From: Desulfonema magnum
Lineage (GTDB): Bacteria; Desulfobacterota; Desulfobacteria; Desulfobacterales; 4be13
Length of the DNA: 64,000 nucleotides
Assembly (NCBI RefSeq): GCF_017377395.1
Contig: NZ_CP061800.1
Location: forward strand, 6,655,633-6,719,632
Direction of reading: 5' to 3'
Shown here piece by piece: positions 50,946 to 60,067 of this stretch. The translations under genes were made by a program, and so were the position numbers. Within the stretch, counting starts at the first letter, position 1; each line of letters starts with the position of its first letter. The notes below the pieces were generated by a model. It was given only the letters and a program-made list of their open reading frames with translations, ran no database searches and was not told the DNA's origin.

Positions 50946-52100
50946 CAATTTTTTTCTCCTTTTTTTCTTCATCTTTAAGTTGTCTTAACTCGTTAACGTC
51001 TGACCGATTTTAATTATATTTCACCTCCTTTCTTGAACATTTCCTTCATTTTTTTGTATTAGACTTTATCGGAAATAAAAAACATCGGTCAAAACCGGAC
51101 ATCCGGAGTGCCAAACTTGCAGTTTGGCAATATTCCGGGATTCCCGGGGGACAGGTGTTTTGCCAAACTGCAAGTTTGGCACTCCGGATTGTCTGGCCGC
51201 TTATTTCCGATAATGTCTATTACGATGATCTTCCGCTAACATTTTGATTGTAACTGAGAGTCTTTTTTCTTATTGAAATTTATAATAGAAGTATTAGCGG
51301 AAATAAAGAATTTTGGCAGATATACATTTTCTGATTATAATTAGAAAATTGATAATACCCAAAATTTTAGCAAAGTCAATAAAAAATACCGCTGACGCGT
51401 GTGTATTTTAAACATAATGTCAAATATCTGTCACAAATCAAAAAAATTACTATTATATTGGATGTATTCCCACTTTTTATACACTGTCAGCAAACTCTCC
51501 GGTTTGATCTCATATCTATGAGAAGTGTGGGAAGTTTGCAGGACGGGGGCGGGTATTGAAAGCCCCGCCCGTTGAGCCTGTCGAAACGGGCAATTCCCCC
51601 TTCGGCAGGCTCAGGGGGCTGTTGCGGGGGCGGGTACAGATGGCCTGCGGGTATTAACAAAAAATATCAGGCCCCTTCCCGTAATAAACGCTTCCAAAGA
51701 GATCGGTTTTGAAAAATATACAATAAAATAAAAAAAACTGTTGCATAGTTGTATTTATTTTTCTATAAGATTAATGAGAATAATCCTGTTAAGCTGAATC
51801 ACGAATTAAATAAGACTTGCATACTCTCGATTCGGAATTGAAAAATCTGACAGTTTCGGGTTTGTCAATCCAGACCAGATGTTTCAGGAGTGAACAAAGC
51901 GTTTTCATATTCCCGACCGGAATCAGGATGGTTCAGGGAACACATGATTACCGTTGAAACCGGGTGGCGGATGTTGTAGGGTATAATTTAAAAGTGTCAG
52001 GCTGAAGACCTGTTTCAAACACTTTTGATTCTCGTTGTCACGCTCCGCGCGGGAAAGAGAAAATTAAATTTTTTAATCTGAGATGAGAGGGAGAATTGAT
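50946..52100. other. 1.15-kb region without genes upstream of the second porin
   Basis: Apart from the palindrome at 51057-51222, no gene is seen. AAGGAGGTGAAA on the minus strand near 51032 looks like a ribosome-binding site without a following frame, mirroring the other porin's leader. At 51545-51635 a GC-rich stretch holds GGGGGCGGG and a TTCGGCAGGCTCA hairpin. A broken CTCGTTGTCACGCTCC palindrome lies near 52032. Confidence 0.5.
51057..51222. repeat. Composite palindromic element enclosing family G hairpins
   Basis: Outer arms TATTAGACTTTATCGGAAATAA and TTATTTCCGATAATGTCTATTA enclose two family G palindromes (GGAGTGCCAAACTTGCAGTT and its inverse, each with TTTGGCA arms). The nested structure suggests insertion of one repeat into another. 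Confidence 0.7.
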
Positions 52101-52538
52101 ATGAGTGACAGTCTTAATGATTTTGTAGATCAGTTACAGGAGCAGATTTATGAGGAAACAAGAGAGGATTTCGGAGAGATAGCCTATCAACGCTGGCGAA
52201 ATCCCCTTTACATGGAAATTATGAATGATCCTGACGGACATGCAAAAGTGAGAGGGGATTGCGGAGACAGCATTGAAATTTTTCTTAAATTTGAAAATGA
52301 CCGGGTAAAAAAAGCCACATTTCAGACAGACGGCTGCGGATCAAGTCTTGTGTGCGGGTCTTTTGCGGCTGAAATGGCTGGCGGAAAAAATCCTGATGAA
52401 CTTTTTGAAATCACCGGTCAAACTATTTTGGAAAAACTGGGAGGACTTCCTGAAGAAAATGAACATTGCGCTTTTCTTGCGGCAGAGTCTTTGCATCAGG
52501 CGTTGAATGACTACATGATTAAACAAACAAAAAAATAA
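52101..52538 (+). CDS. IscU/NifU-N-like iron-sulfur scaffold protein, copy 2
   Basis: 145 residues from ATG 52101 (GAGAGGGAGAATTGAT upstream). It has the same architecture as the protein at 45684: an N-terminal helix with YQRWRNPLY, C54 in RGDCGDSIEIF, C79 in DGCGSSLVCGSFAAEM and a cysteine in ENEHCAFLAAE. It sits 70 bp ahead of two ferredoxin-MinD ATPases, so it may supply clusters to, or receive them from, those ATPases. Confidence 0.85.
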   Translation: MSDSLNDFVDQLQEQIYEETREDFGEIAYQRWRNPLYMEIMNDPDGHAKVRGDCGDSIEIFLKFENDRVKKATFQTDGCGSSLVCGSFAAEMAGGKNPDELFEITGQTILEKLGGLPEENEHCAFLAAESLHQALNDYMIKQTKK

Positions 52539-52608
52539 CAGCCAGGCCAGATTTCCGAAGTGTCCGAAACTTCGGAAGTCTTACATGGTAACTTACGGAG
52601 TTTTTACA

Positions 52609-53463
52609 ATGATTATCAGTGTTGCCAGTGGAAAAGGCGGAACCGGTAAGACAACAGTGGCGACCAATCTGGCGCTCTCTATTGATGCGGAGGAGGTTGA
52701 ACTGTTGGACTGTGATGTGGAGGAGCCAAATGCCCATCTCTTTATTCATCCGGTATTTGAAAAAACCGAGACGGTGTTCACCGCTGTCCCTCAGATAGAT
52801 GAAGAAAAATGTACTTATTGCGGAAAGTGCGGCGAGATATGCCAGTTCAAGGCGATTGTCGTTATCAGTGACAGTATTTTGCCCTTTACTGAACTGTGCC
52901 ATAGCTGCGGCGGGTGCGTGGAGGTCTGTCCCGAACATGCCATTACGGAAACAGGCCGGGAACTGGGCGTTGTCGAAGAGGGTCATAGTAACGGACTGAG
53001 ATTTGTTCACGGAAAATCAAGAATAGGCGAGGCCATGTCTCCGCCGCTGATCAAAAAAGTCCGTTCCCATACCAATCCTGACAAATTTACCATCATTGAC
53101 GCTCCCCCGGGAACCTCCTGCCCGGTCATTGCGGCCATGAAAGATACGGATTTTGTTCTGATGGTCACAGAACCCACGCCATTTGGCCTGCATGACCTGA
53201 AGCTGGCCGTGGGGGCCGTGGATATACTTAATATTCCCAGGGGCCTGGTCATTAACCGCTCAGATATGGGAGACGACAAGGTCAGGGAATATGCAAAAGA
53301 GGTGGGGCTGCCGATTCTTATGGAAATCCCCTTTGACCGAAAAATTGCAGAAGCCTATTCACGCGGGGATATGCTGGTGGAAGTCATCCCTGAACTGAAA
53401 GAAAAATTTCTGGAATTATACCGCCGTATCAAAGAAATCACAGGGCAGGAGGAGGCAAAATGA
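52609..53463 (+). CDS. MinD/Mrp-type ATPase with inserted two-cluster ferredoxin domain (first of pair)
   Basis: 284 residues from ATG 52609 (GGAG upstream). The deviant Walker A motif is SGKGGTGKTTVATNLAL; DAPPGTSCPV is the Walker B/switch region and VINRSD the base-specificity motif. Inserted after residue about 60 is a ferredoxin module with CTYCGKCGEICQF and CHSCGGCVEVCPEH, enough for two [4Fe-4S] clusters. Such paired ATPases are common in sulfate reducers and methanogens and are thought to handle iron-sulfur or metallocofactor assembly. It overlaps the next gene by four bases (ATGA). Confidence 0.88.
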   Translation: MIISVASGKGGTGKTTVATNLALSIDAEEVELLDCDVEEPNAHLFIHPVFEKTETVFTAVPQIDEEKCTYCGKCGEICQFKAIVVISDSILPFTELCHSCGGCVEVCPEHAITETGRELGVVEEGHSNGLRFVHGKSRIGEAMSPPLIKKVRSHTNPDKFTIIDAPPGTSCPVIAAMKDTDFVLMVTEPTPFGLHDLKLAVGAVDILNIPRGLVINRSDMGDDKVREYAKEVGLPILMEIPFDRKIAEAYSRGDMLVEVIPELKEKFLELYRRIKEITGQEEAK

Positions 53464-54326
53464 AAGAACTGATTGTCATCAGCGGCAAAGGGGGAACCGG
53501 TAAAACCAGTCTGATGTCGGCGTTTGCGTCATTGGCTGAAAATAAAATATTGTGTGACGCGGACGTGGATGCCGCGGATCTTCATCTGATAACGGCCCCT
53601 GATGTCAGGCAACAACATGCGTTTCAAAGCGGAAATGAGGCAATGATTAACCCGGACAAATGCACCCAGTGCGGCTTATGCCGGGAGTTGTGCAGATGGG
53701 ACGCCATTAGTGAGGAGTTTGAGATAGACGCTATCGAGTGCGAGGGGTGCGGAGTCTGCGTGTATTTCTGCCCTGAAAAGGCCATAGACTTTCCAGTGAG
53801 AACCTGCGGGGAGTGGTTTATTTCTGATACACGGTTCGGACCCATGGTCCATGCCAGGCTCGGGATTGCAGAGGAAAATTCAGGAAGACTGGTCAGTCTG
53901 ATACGAAAAGAGGCCAGGGACCTTGCCCAGAACAAGAACCTTGATCTGATTCTCACGGACGGCCCTCCGGGAGTGGGCTGTCCTGTGATTGCCTCCATCG
54001 GGGGAGCCGATGCGGTGCTGGTTGTCACGGAACCCACGGTTTCCGGCAAGCATGATATGGAACGGGTGATTGAATTGGCCGCTCATTTTAAAATACCGGT
54101 GATGCTTTGTGTAAATAAGTCTGATCTTAATCCGGATACTACCGAAGAGATCGAAGCCTTTGCCAAAGAAAAAGGGGCGGACTGTCTGGGACGTATCCCC
54201 TTTGATGTGATTTTCACCAAATCCATGGTCAAAGGCCAGACTATTTTTGAATATGAGGGGAATTCCGAAGCGGGAAACGCTGTTAAGGCGATTTGGGAAA
54301 ATGTTTTAAAAAGGCTCAGTGCCTGA
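53460..54326 (+). CDS. MinD/Mrp-type ATPase with inserted two-cluster ferredoxin domain (second of pair)
   Basis: 288 residues. The fold matches its neighbour: Walker A SGKGGTGKTSLMSAFA, CTQCGLCRELCRW and CEGCGVCVYFCPEK in the ferredoxin insert, TDGPPGVGCPV and CVNKSD. The ATGA overlap couples its translation to the first ATPase. The two probably form a heterodimer, since this family works as dimers across the nucleotide site. Redox-active clusters suggest ATP-gated electron or cluster transfer; the client is unknown. Confidence 0.88.
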   Translation: MKELIVISGKGGTGKTSLMSAFASLAENKILCDADVDAADLHLITAPDVRQQHAFQSGNEAMINPDKCTQCGLCRELCRWDAISEEFEIDAIECEGCGVCVYFCPEKAIDFPVRTCGEWFISDTRFGPMVHARLGIAEENSGRLVSLIRKEARDLAQNKNLDLILTDGPPGVGCPVIASIGGADAVLVVTEPTVSGKHDMERVIELAAHFKIPVMLCVNKSDLNPDTTEEIEAFAKEKGADCLGRIPFDVIFTKSMVKGQTIFEYEGNSEAGNAVKAIWENVLKRLSA

Positions 54327-54346
54327 AACCGGAAATAAACAGCCGG

Positions 54347-54605
54347 ACATCCGGAGTGCCAAACTTACAGTTTGGCAATATTCTCTGCCTCCGGCAGAGA
54401 CACGCATTGCCAAACTGTAAGTTTGGCACTCCTTGTTTTCGGGTGTTTCCGGAAGCGATATGACTCGCCAAACTGCAAGTTTTGCACTCCTTGTTTTCAG
54501 GTGTTTCCGGGAGCGATATGACTCGCCAAACTGCAAGTTTTGCACTCCTTGTTTTCAGGTGTTTCCGGGAGCGATATGACTCGCCAAACTGCAAGTTTGG
54601 CACTC
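54347..54605. repeat. Family G hairpins and three 58-bp tandem repeats
   Basis: The 58-bp unit (CACTCCTTGTTTTCAGGTGT, then TTCCGGGAGCGATATGACTC and GCCAAACTGCAAGTTTTG) occurs three times, starting near 54427, 54485 and 54543. GCCAAACTTACAGTTTGGC palindromes flank the block. The units are directly contiguous, so this is not a CRISPR array. Confidence 0.8.
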
Positions 54606-54615
54606 CTTTTAACTC

Positions 54616-54755
54616 GATGTTCAAGTTTTTTGACCTGATTCGAACAAAAAGTGTGTCATTCCTGCGAAAGCAGGAATCCGTTTTTTACAGATTTTACGAA
54701 TCCGGAGGCAGTGGATTCCTGCTTTCGCAGGAATGACAAAAAAAACTTGAACATC
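54616..54755. repeat. Family F palindromic element, copy 2
   Basis: Outer arms GATGTTCAAGTTTTTTG and AAAAAAACTTGAACATC, inner arms GTCATTCCTGCGAAAGCAGG and CCTGCTTTCGCAGGAATGAC. It ends 14 bp short of the stop of the caspase-fold gene. Confidence 0.75.
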
Positions 54756-54769
54756 AAGTTTAAGGACTG

Positions 54770-57061
54770 TTATTTATCGGGAGGCTCGGACGCAGCCAAA
54801 TTTCTGAGAATATAAATTGCTTCTTCCATTCCGATCTTTTTATCCCCGTTCACATCAATAAGTGCCATGCTGTCCTCTGACAGGGGCGGCACGCTGTTGC
54901 TTATTCCTGTTATCACCTTTAATGCCATAATCGCATCCCCCAGGTCAGTTTCTCCGTTTCCGTTGATGTCAGCGCCTTTTGCCCGGGTCTGGACAATCTG
55001 TGTTTGTTTTGGCAGGGAAGAGGTGTCTTTTGTATCTGCGGCATAGATATTGACCGTATAAGTGCCTTTCATGTTAAAATGTTCATAAGCTCCCTCGTAA
55101 ATTCCGTCATCGTCAGTATCCAGAAGTTTCACGGTGGGAAGTTCGAGAACAGGCGTATCCGCGGAACCAGCACTGTGGCCCGGGGGAGTGATCACCCCCC
55201 ATACTTCGCTGATACCGTCAGCATCCGTCACAGGACCGGCCCAGAGTGTGGCATCGCTTTCACCTTGAAGGGTCTGTGTTTCAGATACATTTTCAATCAC
55301 CGGAATATCCGAAGCCACTTTATATTTTTTACCGATTGTGATGCTCTCTGCCAGTTTCATATCATTATGTTCATTACCAATTCCGTTTCCGTCAGCATCA
55401 AGCAGGGCTGTCTGAAAATCTCCCATCATATCTTTGGCAAAGAAAAACGCTTCATCCAATTTTGCGCCATAGTCAATATGCGACCAGAACTGAAAAGAGA
55501 ATGAGAGACCTCCTGCCCCTTTTCCCATGGGCATAAAATATGCGGATTCATCAGACGCGCTGGTGATGACGATTCGTTCCTTTCCTTCGGGGGGACGCAT
55601 CCGGGGTTCAAGACACTCGGGAGAACGTCCGTTGCTGTCATAGGTTTTGCAAAGGAAGGTTCCTGACTGGCACGCGTCATAGATAAATATCAGCCTTCCG
55701 GGCATGGTTTCCTGAAGATCATCCAGCCATTTGTCCAGTTCTTCCACCTTAAGCGTTTCAGTGGGATTCAGGCGGAAGGTTCCGTCTCCGCCGTGGTCCG
55801 TTATATAGATCAGGAGTTCATAAACAGGCGCGTCAGGGGTTTTGACCCAGGTGTTTATGGCTTGAAATAAATTCTCATATGTGGCATCTCCGTAAACATC
55901 ATCAGATAAACCATTGCCGTCAGCATCAGTATCTTTATCGGAACTGAGATAACAGATATTTTCTTTGGAATATCCTCGCTCAATAAGAATGTCATAGGCA
56001 TAATTAGTACATAGCATCGTATCTTCCCAGAGATTATTCCCGGGATACGGCCCTCCGCCGGCCACGATGATCGCTTTTGAGATATCAAGTATGTAGTCAG
56101 TAAATGGCTCTGTCAGACCAACCGGGTCATCTTCGTCAGTTCTGACTTTTCCCGGGACAATACCGTCCGCCAGTTTTCTGTCATCGTAGTCATTACCAAT
56201 CCCGTTTCCGTTGGCATCAAGCAGGGCTGTCTGAAAATCTTCCATCATATCTTTTGCAAAGAAAAACGCGTCATCCAGTTCTGAGCCATAATAAAAGCCG
56301 GACCAGAACTGGAAAGAAAATGAAAGTCCCCCTGGAAGCCTTCCCATGGGCATAAAATACGCGGATTCGTCAGACGCGCTGGTGATGACAATCCGCTCCT
56401 TTCCTTCAGGCGGACTCATGAGAGGTTCGGAACAGCCGGTGTCATCGTTGCTTTTACAAAGGAATGTCCCTGACTTGGAAGCATCATATATGAATATTAA
56501 TCTTCCGGTCATGGTTTTCTGCAAATCATCCAGCCAGCTATCCAACTCCCGAGCCTCTATCACTTCATCAGAGCCGATTTGGAGGATTCTGTTTCCTCCG
56601 TGACCTGTCATATAAATCATAAGATCATGGGCAGGATTGTCAGATCGCCTGGCCCAGATATTTATCGCGTCGGATAAATTCTGATATGTGGCTGTTTCAT
56701 CCACATCATCCGGCTGGCCATTATCATCCGCGTCAATACTTGTATCCGAACTGAGATAATAAATATTTTCTTTGAGGTATCCCCGATAGAGAAGGGCCCG
56801 ATACGCGTAATTTGCACACATCTGGGTGGATTCCCAGAGTGTGTCATCAAAAGTGCCGCCGCCTCCGGCTACGATAATTGCTTTTGAAACAGATGAGGCT
56901 CTGGTAAAACCGGACACTTTATAGCTGTCATTCATAATCTGATGATCCTGTTTCGGCATCGGAGCCGGAGATTCCCATGCCGATGCCATTCCAAGGGATG
57001 AGAAAAAAACAAAAAAGATCGTCAGTACCATGTACATCAAATGTGTTTTTTCAAAGTGCAT
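54770..57061 (-). CDS. Secreted tandem C13/caspase-fold protease-like protein with dockerin-type end
   Basis: 763 residues from ATG 57061, which begins a signal peptide (about residues 1-28); upstream in-frame starts lie in a palindrome. Two homologous caspase-fold (peptidase C13-like) domains follow at about 58-260 and 327-530. Each opens with KAIIVAGGG and a calcium-like DADGNGLSDDV loop. The catalytic histidine is in both (H154 in YMTGHGG, H423 in YITDHGG). The nucleophile cysteine is present in the second (C464, IFIYDACQSGTF) but is serine in the first (S195, IFIYDASKSGTF). An Ig-like region (about 585-695) and a dockerin-type pair (DINGNGETDLGDAIMAL and DVNGDKKIGMEEAIYIL) end the chain. 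Confidence 0.82.
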   Translation of the reverse strand: MHFEKTHLMYMVLTIFFVFFSSLGMASAWESPAPMPKQDHQIMNDSYKVSGFTRASSVSKAIIVAGGGGTFDDTLWESTQMCANYAYRALLYRGYLKENIYYLSSDTSIDADDNGQPDDVDETATYQNLSDAINIWARRSDNPAHDLMIYMTGHGGNRILQIGSDEVIEARELDSWLDDLQKTMTGRLIFIYDASKSGTFLCKSNDDTGCSEPLMSPPEGKERIVITSASDESAYFMPMGRLPGGLSFSFQFWSGFYYGSELDDAFFFAKDMMEDFQTALLDANGNGIGNDYDDRKLADGIVPGKVRTDEDDPVGLTEPFTDYILDISKAIIVAGGGPYPGNNLWEDTMLCTNYAYDILIERGYSKENICYLSSDKDTDADGNGLSDDVYGDATYENLFQAINTWVKTPDAPVYELLIYITDHGGDGTFRLNPTETLKVEELDKWLDDLQETMPGRLIFIYDACQSGTFLCKTYDSNGRSPECLEPRMRPPEGKERIVITSASDESAYFMPMGKGAGGLSFSFQFWSHIDYGAKLDEAFFFAKDMMGDFQTALLDADGNGIGNEHNDMKLAESITIGKKYKVASDIPVIENVSETQTLQGESDATLWAGPVTDADGISEVWGVITPPGHSAGSADTPVLELPTVKLLDTDDDGIYEGAYEHFNMKGTYTVNIYAADTKDTSSLPKQTQIVQTRAKGADINGNGETDLGDAIMALKVITGISNSVPPLSEDSMALIDVNGDKKIGMEEAIYILRNLAASEPPDK

Positions 57062-57161
57062 AAAGTTAATTTCCGTGCTGTATTTTCCAGAGGGGGGATT
57101 TGCCGCGGGATGCATATGCGATTTTGAGCAGATCAGATCAGCAGCATTGCCGCATTGAAGT

Positions 57162-58118
57162 CTACTCCGGTATCATTTCTATATCCACCAAAGTGGTTTC
57201 CAATTGCCGGACAGTCACTTCCGTTGAAAATGTCTTATACCCGGAAGCCTCGACCGTCAGAGTAAAAGTGCCTGCCGGATGAAAATATATACAGAAGTCG
57301 CGTCGGCAGTAAAAATAGCAGTAACAATAATTACTGATGGCGGATCGGTTGGCATTTGTCTTAATTCTTGCTCCCAGCACTTTTTTCTCAGAATAGGGAT
57401 CAAATATGTTGCCGATAATATCACCTGGAAAAGTAGCTTCAGGATTATATACTGTCAGTTCATATGCGGTGTCTTCTCCAAAAGCATCAGGGCTGAAACT
57501 TCTCAGTCTTACATAGTAGATATCATCCCGGGAACAGTCTTTCCAGAGGAGGGTCTCATTTTTGCCCTCTATTCCGTCATTCTTTGATTTCAGCAGTGTC
57601 ACACCGTCTGTGTCATAAAGCTCAATTACAGGATCACAGTTGCTTCCCAGACTCTCAGTCTCGGCATGAACGGTGTAAATCTGTCCGGCGATTCCGTAAA
57701 ACATCATCCAGTCTTCATCTCCGGCATCATGAAAATTATGGGGCTGAACAGAGTCACCGTTTTTTGCGCTGTCCGCGCTGTTATTTATGACAATCACACG
57801 CGCCTGGCTGAATTTATCATCTTCTTCATATTCATCATAGTTGTCAGGCTCAGGTCTCAGATGAGCCGTCTTTCTCAAAATGTCAGTGATCTCTTTCACT
57901 CCGATGTTTTTAGTCCCGTTTATGACCGGGTTTTCCCCGGTCAGAACCCTCATGCCCAGAATCGCATCTGTCAGGTCAACAGCACAGTCTCCGTTGAAAT
58001 CCAGTTCCGGTATCATGTATGTATGCTGAGAAGATGCGAAAGAAGCCAGAGAGAACAGGAATATCAGACAGAAAATAAAGACTTTCAAAAGTCTCAATAG
58101 TTTTTTTTCTAATTTCAT
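57162..58118 (-). CDS. Secreted dockerin-type / PPC-domain protein
   Basis: 318 residues with GAGGA before the ATG and a signal peptide of about 30 residues. A dockerin-like calcium pair comes first (DFNGDCAVDLTDAILGMRVLTG, then KNIGVKEITDIL), an unusual N-terminal place. A bacterial pre-peptidase C-terminal (PPC) domain follows (about 115-230: DAGDEDWMMFYGIAGQIYTVHAET, DPVIELYDTDG, YYVRLRSFSPDAFGEDTAYELTVYN). The end resembles a carboxypeptidase-regulatory/PEGA domain (GTFTLTVEASGYKTFSTEVTV). It lies 100 bp before the caspase-fold gene on the same strand, and the two are likely co-transcribed. Confidence 0.78.
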   Translation of the reverse strand: MKLEKKLLRLLKVFIFCLIFLFSLASFASSQHTYMIPELDFNGDCAVDLTDAILGMRVLTGENPVINGTKNIGVKEITDILRKTAHLRPEPDNYDEYEEDDKFSQARVIVINNSADSAKNGDSVQPHNFHDAGDEDWMMFYGIAGQIYTVHAETESLGSNCDPVIELYDTDGVTLLKSKNDGIEGKNETLLWKDCSRDDIYYVRLRSFSPDAFGEDTAYELTVYNPEATFPGDIIGNIFDPYSEKKVLGARIKTNANRSAISNYCYCYFYCRRDFCIYFHPAGTFTLTVEASGYKTFSTEVTVRQLETTLVDIEMIPE

Positions 58119-58390
58119 TTGTCATGTCCTCTTCAGATGTTCAGAACTTTCTTGAATTGACTTGTTTTTTTATTTAGTTCTTTCATAAAACATAGGAAAA
58201 GGCAATGGGGTGAAGGATGTATTCCGGGGGGGAAAATTGCTACTTTCAGACGAGATATTTTGCTATCTGATTCTAAGATATTGGAAAAAGGTAATAAAAT
58301 ATGTTAAGGGACTGTCTCTGATTTTAGCGGATTTTGTTGAAAGGCCGGTGTTTCTGAGGATGCGGACCTGTAGTTTTGGGGGACGCTGCT

Positions 58391-58512
58391 CAAAGTACAA
58401 GGAAAAGGAATAAGAAGGGGAAGGGAATTTTCCTTTTCTTATCTGCTTTCCCTGTACTTTTTGGGAGCTTTGATTAAGGATAGAAAATGACAGACAGATA
58501 AGGCGTGTGTTC
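58391..58512 (-). pseudogene. Duplicated 3' end of the FadL-like gene plus inverted repeat
   Basis: Bases 58468-58512 repeat the last 45 bp of the FadL-like gene (58566-58610) with a few changes (CTTTGATTAAGGATAGAAAAT). They read as the barrel's C-terminal strand but have no gene attached. Next to them, CAAAGTACAAGGAAAAGGAA and TTTCCCTGTACTTTTTG form an imperfect inverted repeat. No other gene is seen in 58119-58571. Confidence 0.6.
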
Positions 58513-58571
58513 AAAGTCCCCCTTTGAAGGGGGGATTCAGGGGGATGTCCGCTTTCATACATGAACTTTGA

Positions 58572-59903
58572 TTAAGGATAGAAAATTACAGAGAGATAAA
58601 CCGTGTGTTCGTCCACATCCTGGGAAAATTGGAGGTTTTCAAACATTGATTCTCCCACATCATTGCCACGGCGGTACTGGTAGGCAATATCCAGGGAGAA
58701 CCGGTCATTCCGGGTCAGCCCCAGACCAAGACTGAAGCCATAGAAATCATCCGGATTTCCCTCCGCAGGGGCAGGGTCGTAAAATATTCCTCCTCTGATC
58801 GGAATGACATACCCTTTTTCTGCGTTGATGAAGCGGTACTCCGCACCGATTCTTATCTGATTGGTAGGGCTGACATCGGATTCACTGATAGCTCGTCCGC
58901 TGATGGGACTTGTCTCATTGCCCTGATTATCTCTGTAAATAAAATCATCCCATTCGGTTCTGTAATAATCTGCTGACATGAAAAAACTGTCCGAAAATTT
59001 ATAGGCAAAGCCAATCCCGTAAGACATGGGCATTTCTATCTCCTCATCTCTGCTGTCAGAGATTACTATATCTTCGGGCATATATTCGGAAGCCTGCTTT
59101 TCCTGAGATTTGTGTTCCACATCTGCATTAAAAGGTGTTTTCAGAACTGCTCCCAGTGTCAGTTTGTAATTAATACGCCAGAGCATTCCGAGGTTGGCGT
59201 TAATACCGCTAAAGGAATACGCTTTCTCAGAAGTAAAAGCAAGCGGCGAAGCATTTATCTCCTTTGCCGAACGTGTTAAATGGTATTTTTGCTCCCAGTG
59301 ATTGTCAGTCAGATCATCATCCCACAAGTTTAAAGTGAAACCGAATGAGAGTTGCGGAATAACCTGAATGCAATAGGAGAGTCCCAGGGCCGAAAGACTT
59401 CCGGTTTGCTGGTAATCCCAATGATCTTCAAATGGTCGTTCCGGCATGCTGAAAGCAAATTTCCAGTCACGATTAAGATCATAAAGTCGCTGATAACTTA
59501 ATGACACAATCATATTACGATTGAAAAGGCCAAACGGATAAGCTGCACTGAAATAGTTAATATCTCCTTCGGACACCGAATGGGATCCCGCAGCCTCGGG
59601 ATAATCTTCCCCGAAATCAATCTCCTCTCCCCGATGAAGATAGGAAGTGACAAGGGAGAACTCGGGCAATGTCAGTTGGACAAGACCCCCGGGATTCCAT
59701 GATGCGGCGGTAGCATCATCTGCCACAGCAATAAAAGCCCCGCCCATTCCGATGGCTCTCGCACCCGAACCAACCGGATTGAATGAGGACGGAATTTCCA
59801 TCAGGTTAACGAATACTCCGTTTCCAAAGACCGATGTCGTGGGGTACATAAAAACTCCCATGAGCAATATTAAATAAATGATAAAAGATTTTTTAGTTGA
59901 CAT
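58572..59903 (-). CDS. FadL/OmpP1-family outer-membrane protein, PorV-like, paralogue
   Basis: 443 residues from ATG 59903 (AAAGGA nine bases upstream); longer frames to 60008 lack a ribosome-binding site. The signal peptide ends near SVFGNG. The signature SGARAIGMGGAFIAVADDA and SWNPGGLVQL is present, and the chain ends YLSVIFYP. It is clearly paralogous to 755-2113 across its length, including MPMSYGIGFAYKFSD and SADYYRTEWDDFIYRD. It is upstream of the PPC/dockerin and caspase-fold genes on the same strand, which parallels the other copy's position before a secreted LRR protein. Confidence 0.82.
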   Translation of the reverse strand: MSTKKSFIIYLILLMGVFMYPTTSVFGNGVFVNLMEIPSSFNPVGSGARAIGMGGAFIAVADDATAASWNPGGLVQLTLPEFSLVTSYLHRGEEIDFGEDYPEAAGSHSVSEGDINYFSAAYPFGLFNRNMIVSLSYQRLYDLNRDWKFAFSMPERPFEDHWDYQQTGSLSALGLSYCIQVIPQLSFGFTLNLWDDDLTDNHWEQKYHLTRSAKEINASPLAFTSEKAYSFSGINANLGMLWRINYKLTLGAVLKTPFNADVEHKSQEKQASEYMPEDIVISDSRDEEIEMPMSYGIGFAYKFSDSFFMSADYYRTEWDDFIYRDNQGNETSPISGRAISESDVSPTNQIRIGAEYRFINAEKGYVIPIRGGIFYDPAPAEGNPDDFYGFSLGLGLTRNDRFSLDIAYQYRRGNDVGESMFENLQFSQDVDEHTVYLSVIFYP

Positions 59904-60067
59904 ATCATGTCCTTTCATTGCATAGAGAAAATTGTCATAAGCTTTGACACATTTTTCGGGATTCGCCGCGGGATAAGACGGGCCTCTTTCGTATATTTTT
60001 TCAGACACAGATCCCGAAAGATTTTTAGCGGATTATTCATTCAGAATCTCTGATACTGAGTCCTGCG

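Noticed and set aside
49935..50978. 347-residue open frame opposite the second porin
   Set aside because: It is antisense to a protein with a clear signal peptide and barrel pattern; its own composition is not protein-like.
54306..54624. Open frames with repeated SLPETPENKEC peptides, or a CRISPR-like array
   Set aside because: They are the 58-bp tandem repeats; units are contiguous with no unique spacers.
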